Shown: positions 10,679 to 22,203 of the stretch, piece by piece
Position numbering within the stretch: position 1 is the first letter of the stretch
Layout: every line of letters begins with the position of its first letter
Origin: Theileria orientalis strain Shintoku
Taxonomy: Eukaryota > Apicomplexa > Aconoidasida > Piroplasmida > Theileriidae
Assembly (NCBI RefSeq): GCF_000740895.1
Contig: NC_025260.1
Location: 2,026,001-2,090,000, forward strand
Reading direction: 5' to 3'
DNA: 64,000 nt
Notes under the pieces: model-generated
Database searches by the model: none
What the model saw: the letters and a program-made list of their open reading frames with translations, nothing else
Told to the model about the DNA's origin: nothing
Translations under genes and position numbers: made by a program

Positions 10679-11603
10679 CTAAGATCCAAAGATATAATTG
10701 TTGATTGTATTAAAGTTATCGAGTGCGATTTCGGACGATTTCCTGATGATGGAGTCGATTGAACTTAACTCAAAACATGAACCCTTGGACTTGATGGCGA
10801 GGCACCGACCGGTCATGGCGACGGCAACGGCGAGAGTGCCATCGGAACAAGATTCCTCCTCATTAGTCATGGCCCAAATATAGTTTTTGCCAATCTTGCC
10901 GACGGAGGTGACAATTGGCAAATTCTCAATCAACTTTTCAAAGACTTTGTTGTCTCTACAAGTCGTATTGCTAGGGGTTAACGTACTCTGTGGTGAGTTT
11001 AATTTGTAAGTTTGAGGAGTCGAAAGAAGATTCAAACTCGTCCCTCAGCATGAAGTTCACCGAGGGCACTTCCGAGCACCTGAAGGCGGCCACAACGCCC
11101 ATGCTCAGGGCGTCGATCAGAGAGCCGCCGTGCTTCACAACCTACACACAATATCTAAGTGGAAACCTACAGTTGAGTGGATTCTAACGTTCCAGCAGAA
11201 CTGGCCGGGCAAAATACATAGCGCCTTCAGGTCCAGAAAGCTGTGGGCGAACTGAATATCGTACAATATGTTACACAAAAGCTCGTAACTCTTTTGAGAT
11301 AATTCGGAATTCTCGAAGACATTAGTTCCTGAAACGGATAGTTCAATCGCCCCCTCATCAGGAGTGGAATCACCAGGAGAATCTATTGAAAACTAAACAA
11401 TTGAGTAAATAAGAGCCGACTGAGTAGAATAACTAAGAATTTACATGTATTGTCGTTTGTACCACGGAATCCCCAAAAGATACTTGAGAACTGCCATGAG
11501 AGAAGGAAGAAATATTAGGAACAATGCTCAATTCATACTGTTCATCAAGTCTCCTACCGTCCAACCTTAAATTGGAAGATATTGCCGATTTAATAAAATC
11601 CAT
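10679..11603 (-). CDS. RRP42: Exosome complex RNase PH-fold subunit, RRP42/EXOSC7-like
   Basis: This spliced gene starts MDFIKSAISSNLRLDGRRLD at 11603. The NLRLDGRR segment is the family's N-terminal hallmark. Exon 1 continues FGDSVVQTTIH. Later exons give SYELLCNILYDIQFAHSFLD and LCILPGQFCWNVRI. Then HGGSLIDALSMGVVAAFRCS matches the GGNLxDAxSIAxxAAL motif of the RRP42/RRP45 branch. The last exon has DGTLAVAVAMTGRCLAIKSK and stops at 10679. RRP42 is a catalytically inactive member of the six-subunit RNase PH ring of the nuclear and cytoplasmic exosome, which degrades and trims RNA 3' ends. EXOSC8/RRP43 or RRP45 are the main alternatives. The gene diverges from DNA polymerase delta across 460 bp. 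Confidence 0.78.
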
Positions 11604-12065
11604 AAATTAACAAGGAATTAAGAAAAAATATAATACACCGATAAATAATTAAAAAATAAATGAAAGCCAAATATTATATACTTCTAAAAAATAATATACA
11701 AATCAAATAAAAATTATAATCTCAGAAGAATATTGTCACTGTGTGTATGATTCTACCCACATAATCTAAAATAGTTTTACATACTTTTTTCGATTTTTAA
11801 GAATAAAATTATAATTCATTTCTTGATCTTTAAGAGCATATATATTAATTGTTGTCAATATCTATAAATTAACACTAAATTTTATTTTTATTCCCAACTA
11901 ATGTGTAAACTTTAAATCATTAACAGTCTTCCACTATTAATCTCAGGAATCATTACAATATTTTACCAAATTTGTCATATTTAATTTGAAAATCTGATAC
12001 AAATCATTTTTTCATTCTTACACACAACCACATTATCATTTATTTGGTGAAGATGTTGTATTACA
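11604..12065. other. AT-rich divergent intergenic region (RRP42-like / Pol delta)
   Basis: About 460 bp with no supported gene or RNA separate two divergent housekeeping genes. It is strongly AT-rich with scattered poly-T and poly-A tracts. A shared bidirectional promoter is plausible but nothing specific is recognisable. Confidence 0.5.
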
Positions 12066-15000
12066 ATGATTGAAATTGAACCGGAGAATACATCATTTGG
12101 ACAGTATTCTAACTTCTACGGGACCAAAAATGACTATGGAACGCTATTCAGATCACTGAAAAGGCCCGATGTAGACTACAGTAAGTTTTAATAAGATTAA
12201 TTGATTTGCAGGTTCACTGGGCGACTTAGGTTAGTGGCAAATTCTAAAGAACGTTTAGTATTTTTCCTTACGGACGCTGATTACACATTCAAAAATGTGA
12301 AATATGACGCGAACGGTGGATCGGAAAGGTCGGATCAGGGCACTGAGGTTCCGATAATAAGGCTGTACGGAGTAACAAAGCAGGAGCAGAGTGTTCTGGT
12401 CTCATTGCAAAACTTTAACCCGTACTTTTACATAGAGAAGCCAGCAGCGCTGCTGGACAGGCACTTTGATGACCTGAAGGAACTGTTTACAGTAAGTTGC
12501 ACACGAACCTAATAGAGCTGCAGAGACATTTGAGCGAACAAAATCAATTTAAGAGAAGTTTGCGATACGTGTTGGATATCCAGAAGGTTAGGTTGACGGT
12601 GAGTGAGGTATTCAGAAGATTTAAAAGGAGACGGTGCACAGTTTATGATTAAACTAATGACGTTTTTAGTCGCTAATGCTGTACGATGAGAATTCTGAAA
12701 AGGATTTTTTGAAGATAACAGTGTCAGTGCCACGAATGGTGTCGAACCTGAGAACGTTCATAGAGTCGGGAATATACCTGAAGGTGTACGACCAGGACAG
12801 AAACGAAGTGCGAGTGGCGTTTTCAAGACAAACGTACGAAGCAAACCTGCCGTACACACTGCGCTTCCTGCTGGACTGCAACATCGTGAGCGGCTCATGG
12901 CTGAAGATACCAAAGGGGCAGTACACACTGGTGGAACAGCCGAGCTGCTACAAAGTCCACCCGAGCAAGAACGGGTGGGATAGGAGTAGCACCTGCTCAA
13001 TAGAAGTGGTGGCAGAGTACGATGCAGTGATATCGCTGCCGCTGGAAGGAGAGTACGAAGAGATAGGTCCAATAAAGATACTCTCGTTCGATATAGAGTG
13101 CATCAAGTTGACCGGAACAGGTATTATACAGATAGAATTTGGGTACACTGATAGTATATGCACCTGCATACTTGGTTACCAACAGAGCAGAGAAAATGAT
13201 ATAGGCTTTCCAAATGCGAACTATGACCCAGTGATACAAATATCCTCGGTAATATACACCCATGGGAAGGACATCAACGAGACTAGGAACTTTGTGTTTA
13301 CGCTCAAGGACTGCGACCAGCTGTCGAACGCAGCAGTGCTGTCATTTGAAACGGAGGACCAGCTGCTGTTGGCATGGTCAGACTTCCTAGTGCAAGTGGA
13401 CCCAGATTTCCTAACAGGTATTGTGTGCATTAAATAAGGACAACAAGCACGTACAGTAAACATACAAATGTAATTAACAGCACATAATCCAATTGAATAG
13501 GATATAACATAATTGTGTTCGACTTGCCATACCTGCTGACGAGGTCGACAGTTCTGAACATAGAGCGCTTTAAGAAGATAACGAGAATAAGAAGCACAAG
13601 TTCAAACTTTAAGGACGCGATAGTGTCGAATAACATGATGGGAACGTACGAAAACAAGGATATAAACATAGAGGGGAGGATCATGTTTGACGTGTACGAC
13701 CTGGTGAGAAGAGATCACAAACTGAAGTCGTACACGCTCAACTACGTGTCATTCGAGTTCCTAGGGCAGCAAAAGGAGGACGTGCACTACTCGACAATAT
13801 CGAAGCTACAGCAAGGTGAGGAATAAACCAAAATAGAAAAAAACAGGAACGAGTAGCGACAGGAGAAGAATAGCAAGCTACTGTTTGAAGGACGCAATAC
13901 TGCCGCTGCTGCTGATAAATAAGCTACTGCTGGTGTTCAACTACGTGGAGATGGCGAGAGTGACGTCGACGCCTATCAAGTTTCTCATAACAAGGTAGGC
14001 GACAGTCTAGTTAGGCAGAAACAGCACGGCTGAACTGAATAGTTGTAAAACAGGCATGTACTGAATAACTGTTGGATTGTTGTTAATTTACACTTAGAGG
14101 ACAGCAGATCAGAGTGACCATGCAGATATACAGGCAGTGTAGGAAGATGAAGTACGTTATTCCAGTGATCAGCGTAAGTTAATTCGCAACTTGGCACACA
14201 CGTGTGCGTTGTAGAGCGCGGGGAGACACGGGAGCAACGAAAACAACTACGAAGGAGCGACGGTGTTGGACCCGCAAAAGGGATATCACACAAATCCAAT
14301 CGCAGTGCTGGATTTTCAGAGTCTGTACCCGTCAATAATGATAGCATATAACCTGTGCTACTCGACGCTGGTGCCGCAAAATAAAATATTAAATCACCCA
14401 GAAGAAGATGTAAGTTGATGGTTGTCTAGTTATGAAGATAAGAGCAATTTCATAAATTATGTATAGGTAACGAGGATACCAGGGTACATCGACCTGTGTT
14501 TCGTAAAGGCAACAAAGAGGAAGGTACTACTGTTAATGTTACTGTTACTGCTATTGGTACAACTGCCTGTACTACTGTTACCGATATTCATAATACAACA
14601 ACTATCGCCACTGACACTACCAACACCTCTGCTAACAATATTAAATAGGGAATATTGCCAATCATTGTTGAAAATTTAATCGAAGCACGCAGGAAGGCCA
14701 AGAAGATGATGGCCAGCTGCCAAGATCCGATGCTGAAAAAGGTGTACGACGGAAGACAGCTGGCACTTAAAGTAACAACGAACTCGGTGTACGGATACAC
14801 AGGAGCAGCTGTAAGTTTGTATAAACATACACTGTTTGTCTTACACACTGATGAATGCTTCAGAGCGGAGGATTTCTACCGTGTGTAGATGTTGCAACAG
14901 CAATTACATCCTTTGGAAGAAATATTATTCTAAACACAAAAAACGTAAGTAGTACACCGATTTGTTGTATACAGAAAGTAACGCTTATACTACTACTACT

Positions 15001-16883
15001 GATGCTACTATTAACTATTACTATACTGATGCTACTATTAACAATATTCAGATAATCGAGGATCACTTTACAGTAAAGAATGGATATAAAAATGACGCCA
15101 AAGTGGTGTACGGCGACACGGATTCAGTGATGATCAATTTCGGCACGGAAGATATCCAGGAGGCCATAGATCTCGGAAATGAAGCAGCAAGTAAAATAAC
15201 AAGCGTGTCAGTGAAGCCAATAACACTGCTTTTTGAAAAGGTCTACAGGCCACTACTGTTATTGAATAAGAAGAGATATGCAGGTGAGTGTCGATATCAA
15301 TAATTATGCATACAACCATAATACGCATGATGTATTAAGTAAAATATAAAAAACACACATAATACGCATACTAACACAAACACACATAATACGCATACTA
15401 ACACAAACACACGCACACTTAAACTGTAGGTTTATACTACAACAACAGTAAGACGTATGAAAAGATAGACTGTAAGGGGATTGAAGTAAGTTACACTTAT
15501 CTAGGGTAATATTACACCGATAAATAGCATAACAATTGGTTAACAGTGAGCTAGTGTTACACTGACAACTAACATAAATACCTTAGACCGTTAGAAGAGA
15601 CTTTTGTATGTTGGTACAGCAGATGATGGAGCGAGTGTTGTACCTATTGCTGGTGGAGTTGAACCTCCCAGCTGCAATCGAGTTTGTAAAGAACAAAGTG
15701 TCTGAGTTGCTGAGGAATGAAATAGACATAAGCCTACTGGTGGTGACAAAATCACTGGGAAAACTGGAATATGAACAGAGGCTACCGCACGTGGAGTTAG
15801 CAAAAAAACTAAGGAAGAGAGGTACGACTAGATAACATTTGTCTAAGTAACAAATGCAAACACGTGTAGACCCTGGTAAAGCACCAGGTGTTGGAGATCG
15901 CATAAGCTACATAATAGTAAAGGGAACCAAAGGTAAGCACATGGAGATTACACCATGCATATATCGAAGTGAAAGAGGCGCTAATAGCAATAAACTTTAC
16001 AGGAGAAGCTCAATACGACAGAGCAGAGGAACCACTGTACGTGACGGAGAACAACCTACCCATCGATACAAATCACTACCTGGAGTCAATAAAGACAACA
16101 CTACTTCGCATATTCGACGTTGTAATGCCGAATCCACAGTCACTGTTCAGTAAGTTCCAGTGAATAATATGTAGCATAGTCATCCACTGGTCATAGAAAC
16201 CGCCCAGTGACTAGTCGCCTGTTATTAGATAGCTCTTTATCGCCATTTCTATTTAATATAGCATGGCATAATATACAATGACATAAGATGAAATAACACA
16301 CTTACTGTAACCGTTCAGGCGGTGAACACACGAGAGTGATTAACATAAGCAGTAACACTGGTGGACTAATGAATAAGTTTCTGAAGAAGGTAAACAGATG
16401 CCTGAGCTGCAACACAGTGATACAAACAAGCACCTTTTGCGACAACTGCAATCAATCAAAAAAACAACAGGTAAACATCGAATTGTAATAAAGCGTAACC
16501 ATAGGTGCTACTCGACAAGCTCAAGATATGTCGCATGAAGGAGGAAACGTATTTTAAGCTATGGACACACTGTCAAAGGTACTTACAATATACGCATACT
16601 TATATATATTTATGATCTGCAATCATAGCAGGCAAAATGAACAAACGCACATTTACTTTTGCTCGCTAACCTAACCCGTTCTGTTACCTACTAATTTTAC
16701 TACCCTTACCTTGTATTTATTCATAATCAACCTATCATGTTCAGATGCCAGGGTAACCTACACAGCGCTGTCGTCTGTGACAACAGAGACTGTCCAATAT
16801 TCTACCGGCGAGTTAAGACCTCCAAGGACCTATCGAACTTGGTGAACACGCTAAACACACTGCAAATAGGCTACGAGGACTAA
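12066..16883 (+). CDS. POLD1: DNA polymerase delta catalytic subunit
   Basis: A gene with about a dozen exons starts [19 protein letters not shown] and ends LQIGYED at 16883. B-family landmarks appear in order. Exonuclease motif I is ILSFDIECI (about 13080). Polymerase motif A is [20 protein letters not shown] (about 14320). The helix/KxxxNSxYG motif is [14 protein letters not shown] (about 14770). Motif C is YGDTDSVM (about 15110). The C-terminus has two Cys clusters: [17 protein letters not shown] (CysA, about 16400), then [20 protein letters not shown] (CysB, about 16560-16790), which in Pol delta bind zinc and the Fe-S cluster/accessory subunits. This is the replicative lagging-strand polymerase with 3'-5' proofreading. 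The exon 1/2 junction is not perfectly settled: the best donor (12181) does not give an open frame with the acceptor at 12211, so a donor about 4 nt downstream is more likely. Introns carry simple repeats (near 14525-14645, 14990-15050 and 15355-15408). Confidence 0.93.
15355..15408 (+). repeat. 27-bp tandem duplication in a Pol delta intron
   Basis: Two perfect copies of a 27-bp unit beginning ACACATAATACGC occupy 15355-15381 and 15382-15408, inside an intron. It is flanked by more CA-rich sequence (AACACACGCACAC). It is likely length-polymorphic; no function is apparent. Confidence 0.75.
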
Positions 16884-17059
16884 CATGAAACCAATGTTAC
16901 CTAACACATCAATTTCACTCGTGGTAACACACCAATTATTACACTCGTGCTAACAATGATGCTTATACTTTTGGTAATGCGCAGTTAATCGTAGTTTAAT
17001 GCCGTATGGTGAAAATATACAGTAGATTAGTGTTGAGACGTTGTTAAATTGAGAAATCC

Positions 17060-19340
17060 TCATAGTTTGTTTACTTGTAAGGTCGAGAGTAACTTTTCCC
17101 TGTTCATCAGCTGATACTTGGAAAGCAGCTGCTGCCGGTACTCGTGCATCGCCACCTTCGTCCCCTCGAACACCTTCAGGATGTCCATCGGCTCCGGCGG
17201 GAGCTCCTCGCGCTTGTCGGTGACGGTTTCGCTGGACTCCTTCATGATCTTGAAGAGAGCGTTCACTGCGCTCTTGAACTCGCTGGGCACACTCAGCGAC
17301 TTGATGTGCTTCTTCAGGATATGCGTGACTGGGTTCGTGAATTCGGGGAAGCTGGGATTGAGAGAGACGAGACCCAGGTGGTCCACGAGGACCAACTCGA
17401 CATGCTTGTAGAGCAGCTTACGAACCTAAACAGCAGTTAATCCTCATGACCATAAGAGGAAGCACGTGTTAACTTTATAGTTTCCACCATTTAAAGGGTC
17501 GTTCAAGCTACCAACGGGTGTAGTGCCACCGTGAGCACTTATTATCGCTTGCAAAACCCGTAATAGCGTTTAACTATGTGCACATTACCTGGTCCGAGTG
17601 CAAATTCTTCTTGCTGAGCTTCAGCTTTATCATGATGTCTTCAGACTTTTCCAGTTCATCTTTGACAGGTTTCTAAACGCCCATTAGCAATGCCGCAATA
17701 AAAAGGTGCCACACTATCAATTTCACCGGGTATCACCCACGAATCAGCTAATTAACTACTGTGTATAAACTTACGTTGTGTTTGAACGATTTCAACGTGT
17801 CCAGCACGAAGAATATAAAGGAGCCTATTGGAATAAACTTGTTCACTCCGTCCGACAGCTGATTCAGCGCCGTGAGGAGGTGCAGGACGAGCGGCACATA
17901 TCTCTTCGAGTTGATCTTTATCTTCACGAGCGCGTTGATCACCGTGACCAGCGGGTACACCAGCGCCTTCATGTTTTCTCCCGACCTCGAGATCACGCTT
18001 ATCCATATGTTTATGCTCTCTATGAACCCCCAGGAGCATACCTCAAACTGCATCGCAGGCTTGTGCTTCCCCTGGTCGAGCGCATCCTCTTCGTCCGGCA
18101 GCTTCCTCTTCGCCTTCTTGCTCGACGACCCCTTCTTCGCGCTCTTCTGGTTGCTGCTGTTCCACTCTCTGCGCACGTTGAACGCCAGGTCTCTTATCGA
18201 CCTGAATGCGTGCACGTACACGTTGTCTTGCGGCGCCTGCAGGTACAGCTCACTTATGCAGTTTTGCGTGAGCTTGATAAGACTAAAGTTCTTCAGCGTC
18301 ACTCCGTTCATCACTGCCCTTATGTGACTTGAGTAGCACCTTTTCAGCAGCAGGTTAACGCTTTCGTTCGACGCGCTCTTCCTCTCCGAGTCCGTTAATT
18401 TAGAGTAGTTGATCAGGTATGCTCTCGGCGCCAGCTGCACGCTCATCAGCTTCGCGTCCGTCGCGCACTTCAGGTACTCCGAGAGGAACTGGAAGCAGTT
18501 GATCCTCGTCAGCTTCTGCGGGTGCGCCGTCATCAGCGAGCTCACCACCTTTGCGAACTGGCTGTTCAGCTGCCTGAACGTGCATATCCACCTCATTGCG
18601 TGCGTCGCCGTCAGCGATATCAGCGTCGACCTCGTCAGGTCGAAGTCGTCGAACGTGAAGGCCAGCTGCAGCAGCGCGGTCGACAGGAACCTTCTTATCA
18701 TCGGCGCTGCTGCCAGCACTTCTTCTTTGTTCGCGAGCACGCTCTTCTCCTTCATGTAGTCGCTCATCACGTCCGCCGTCTTCGCCACGAACGTGTTGTA
18801 CACATCCGTGTCCTTGACCGCGTACTTCTTCGTCGGGGGCTTCTTTGCGTCCGAGTACCGACTCGCAGTGCCTCTCAGCAGCCTTTTATTCTCGTTCTTC
18901 AGGTACTTAAACTTTAGTTTCACGTTCGAATCCTTTGGCTGCTTCTTAACATCGGAGCTCGAGGTCAACTTAATCTGACTCGAGGCCACTGACGACACTA
19001 CGGACGAGAACACGGCAACCAACCTCTTAATTGCGCCATTTGTGTGCGCGCTTGCGTTTTTTAGCAGCGTTTCTGACAACTTTAGTGTCAGAATCGGGAG
19101 CTTTGTGTCCTCGTCGAATTCTGCGTCAGATAACTCAGAATCTTGCTCGTCCGCCTCCTCATCACCCGATTCATAGTCCGACGACTCGCTTTCAAAAGCT
19201 TCCTCTACAAACCCGTCGTCGGATTCCTCGGAATCGGATTCCTCATCTTCAGTGACGTGATCCACATCTTCGTCGAAATCCGATTCTGATCCCTCAATAT
19301 CCTCCTCCTCCTTCTCCTCATTTTTCCTATTCCTTTTCAT
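17060..19340 (-). CDS. NOC2: NOC2-family nucleolar complex protein
   Basis: Three exons on the minus strand: a long one (19340 to about 17776), a short middle one near 17670-17590, and a last exon ending at 17060. The N-terminus is Lys/Glu/Asp-rich (MKRNRKNEEKEEEDIEGSES and a long acidic tract to about residue 80), typical of nucleolar proteins. The C-terminal part matches NOC2: YPLVTVINALVKIKINSKRY, VPLVLHLLTALNQLSDGVNK and FIPIGSFIFFVLDTLKSFKH. NOC2 pairs with NOC1 and NOC3 in the export and maturation of pre-60S ribosomal particles. A Lys/Ser-rich segment (KKGSSSKKAKRKLPDEEDA, about residue 420) may be a nuclear localisation signal. The gene is convergent with DNA polymerase delta (about 175 bp apart). 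Codon usage is GC-rich, which creates long antisense frames across it that I judged to be shadows. Confidence 0.85.
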
Positions 19341-19455
19341 TGCTCTTTCCTGAGTTTATAAGAGTAAATAAATACTATATTATAAAACACCCGTTAATTT
19401 CGGAACGAATTGTAGTGTGAAATAAACCAATTAACATACACACATTCACAACAGA

Positions 19456-20756
19456 TTATTTTAAGCTTAGGATGAGCCTGCTCATATTTTTTGCGCACAC
19501 ACTCTCCCCTTCCCGTGTTGTTTGGCAGTTGTGCCAGTCTACTGCCGCCACCTCTGGTCTCACCCCCGTTTCGGCAACAATTCTCTTGAGGCTGTCTATT
19601 TTATCCAAGTCCTCATGCGATAGCACTGAAATTGCAATTTCCCGTCCGAAATGTGTCGGAATCTTAGGCGAATTTGGTCTGTTGAACACCCACAGGCACC
19701 TCGAGTAGCTCAGCCTACCATCCGAATCTAGAGATTTGCCCACGGCCTGCAGATATAAGTACTGAGTATTATTGTTAACGCGTGTGGTTAATCCGTGGAA
19801 TCCGGGATCTTCCGATTCGAACGTTATTCTCGTTGCGTCCCTGAACAAGTCCGACTTGTCTACGAATTTGAAACATTTGAGTGCGGTGTGCATGGGCACT
19901 GCGACCACCTGGAGCTGCGTGTGCATTGCCACCTTCATCGTCATCGGCACGAACCGTTCGAAGGCAATCGCTCCCATGCCCTTCTGCAGCGCCAGGTCGA
20001 AGAGCGCGTCCATCACGCTCTTCACGTCCATTTGGACGTCCAGGGGTGCCGATCCCAGGCTCGGGTAGTGGTATATTGGCACCACCAGGCTGTGCATTTC
20101 GCAGAGTGCTCCCTTCGCCAGCGCCACGTAACTCTACACATCGATGAGGCCTTCCAAACTTACGTGTTTCGACACATAGGAGATCATGTGCGTCTCGCAC
20201 TGGTCGTTTGACAGGCAGAACCAGCAGGCCTCCTGGCACGTGGAGCTTTCAGTCAACTTGCGCTTCAGCTGCTGCGATTCCGCTGGCACTTCTTCGTGCC
20301 ACCTGGCTATTTTTAACTTGCATCCTCCGCACTCCAGCTTTCCGTCTGCCTTCAGGGCGGATTCCACCTCAGAGGAGTTTGTATATGTTACCCATCTACA
20401 AAACTTATGAGTCCCAGCGCACACATGTACATAATCTTCCAGTAACCATGAGGGCGTATTATACTAATGGATGTCTATTACAAGTTGTTTAGTAATATTG
20501 ACACACATCCATTCGCCCATATACGTAATATACAACTCCTCTTAACTTACGCTGTCGCCGGGTCCGTTGTCCTCTCTCCCAGGGCCAATTTACATGATTT
20601 AACAGTTCCAAAATGGGCCATTACCCTTTGTAGTGACGATTCGTCGATTTGAGAGGGGATGTTAGAGATTTTGACTGTGTAGCCTAAATTCCAATGTTAG
20701 TCTCAAAAAGTACCATATTTCGCGGAATCTTTCAAGGATTCTTCAGATTCACCCAT
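19456..20756 (-). CDS. RRM plus CwfJ-domain protein (CWF19-like splicing/debranching factor)
   Basis: Four exons run from MGESEESLKDSAKYG (20756) in phase. The N-terminal half is an RNA-recognition motif: YTVKISNIPSQIDESSLQRV, then an intron, then WVTYTNSSEVESALKADGKL as RNP1. It is followed by the CwfJ C-terminal domain 1, with CWFCLSNDQCETHMISYVSK and then ALAKGALCEMHSLVVPIYHY as the HIT-like H-x-L-x-x-P segment. The CwfJ domain 2 region then reads FGREIAISVLSHEDLDKIDS. The total is about 370 residues. CwfJ/CWF19 proteins associate with late spliceosomes and the lariat-debranching step. Human CWF19L1 has a metallophosphatase-like N-terminus instead, so the RRM arrangement is notable. Role and nuclear location are inferred from the family. 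Confidence 0.82.
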
Positions 20757-20845
20757 TAACACACGTGTATTACTAAATACTCATAGAAACGTCTTCAGAA
20801 AGTAAAATTAATTATACTTTACTACCCCATGGGACAGTAAATTTA

Positions 20846-21928
20846 TCACTGGCTGGAGGTGTATGTCGAGAAGAACTCGCACAGCACGAGGTCCTCCTCG
20901 ACTGCGAAACCTTCGTCGATCATGTTTTCGAAGTCTTCCTTGGGAGGTGTAGCGATTTTTAGAGACACCTACGGATTCGTTACGCTTCGCACACTCACCT
21001 TCTTTACTGAGTAGTTGAACAGCGTGAGGAACGTTGAGTAATTTTGCATGAGTAGTATACATATCTTGCACAGCGTGAAGTAGTGACTGATTCTGTGCAC
21101 GTCGTCCAGGTACTCCGATCTCGTTCTCGGAGCCGTGTGTATGAAAAAGTGAACGACCAGTTCCTAAACACGGTTGAAGTCTCTCCCACCTACCATTATT
21201 ATCACCATGATCTGGTTATCCAGGTGTTTTGCTGAGGATCCTTCGTATACTCTGGACAGGCACGTCGACGCTGCCGCCTCCGTTGCGTAACACAAGTTTT
21301 CGATTTTGTCTAGGTCCACCTCAGAGGTCAGGTATTTGTCGAAGGCCTTGAAATCGTATCCTACTTCCAGCCTGCTTCTTACGAACTCCACTTTGGTGCT
21401 TCGGATCATCTTTATCAACAATCCGATAGATACCGACGATAAGAGCTCGTAGCTCGCGAGGCTTTTCAGACCAAGATGAATACAAATCGGTGTTCTGAAC
21501 TCTATTGGGTAACTCGGCTTAAACATCGTTATCACTCCCAAATCATCGCAGAGCACTCTCATGTACTCATTTAAGTCTAAAACACAGTCACCCTCTCGGA
21601 CATTCGTGTTCTTTTCCGTTGTCACCTCGGATCCTAAGGCCTTCTTCATATCAAAATTCTTCGCATCCAGTGTCATTAGCATCTTTTCGTAATCAATCAT
21701 TTGATCCATGTGCAACCTTGTCACCAGGTTACATGACATTTTCATCGCTCTTTCTCCTGTATCTCCCATCGATTCCATGTTCGTGATTGCGGCGATAAGC
21801 TTATACAGCAGTTCCAGGAACCTGTTTACGCTGTCCATGTCCGAAAGCTCAACAAAGTTAAAGGTCGGTAGCAGCCATACCAGATCAAATTCGTTTAAGA
21901 GTGACAATATTTTTTCCAACTTATCCAT
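20846..21928 (-). CDS. Alpha-helical hypothetical protein, possible paralogue of its upstream neighbour
   Basis: Three exons: 21928 to about 21195, a second about 21163-20999, and a last one to the TGA at 20846-20848. Introns begin GTAGGT and GTGAGT (about 30 nt each). The protein has about 340 residues and starts MDKLEKILSLLNEFDLVWLL. It is rich in leucine helices typical of HEAT/ARM-type solenoids. It contains LLIKMIRSTKVEFVRSRLEV, resembling LLIKLLPHSTKVEFVDKCLK in the gene immediately upstream (22204-23847). It has no signal peptide or membrane span. The C-terminus reads CEFFSTYTSSQ. I do not recognise the family, so function is unknown. The two genes could have arisen by duplication, or could be parts of one longer gene whose joining exon I cannot see. 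Confidence 0.6.
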
Positions 21929-22203
21929 AAACTAAATTAATTCATGATCATTCTCCGCTTATTGATCGTACAATATCTACCAGTATTAAAACGTAATTAT
22001 CCTCTTTTTACTTAGTATCATTTTTACATTAACTTTAAGCAGTTATATCTATCTTCTCTAAGTAATTTGCCTATGATGACGTATACTTACGCCATCCAAT
22101 GATACTTATATAATCCATGCTATGGCAATACACCATCCAATAAATACTTATTAACTGCAAACCACAATCAAGAATATTTATATAAATAATGTTCTTAACT
22201 TCA

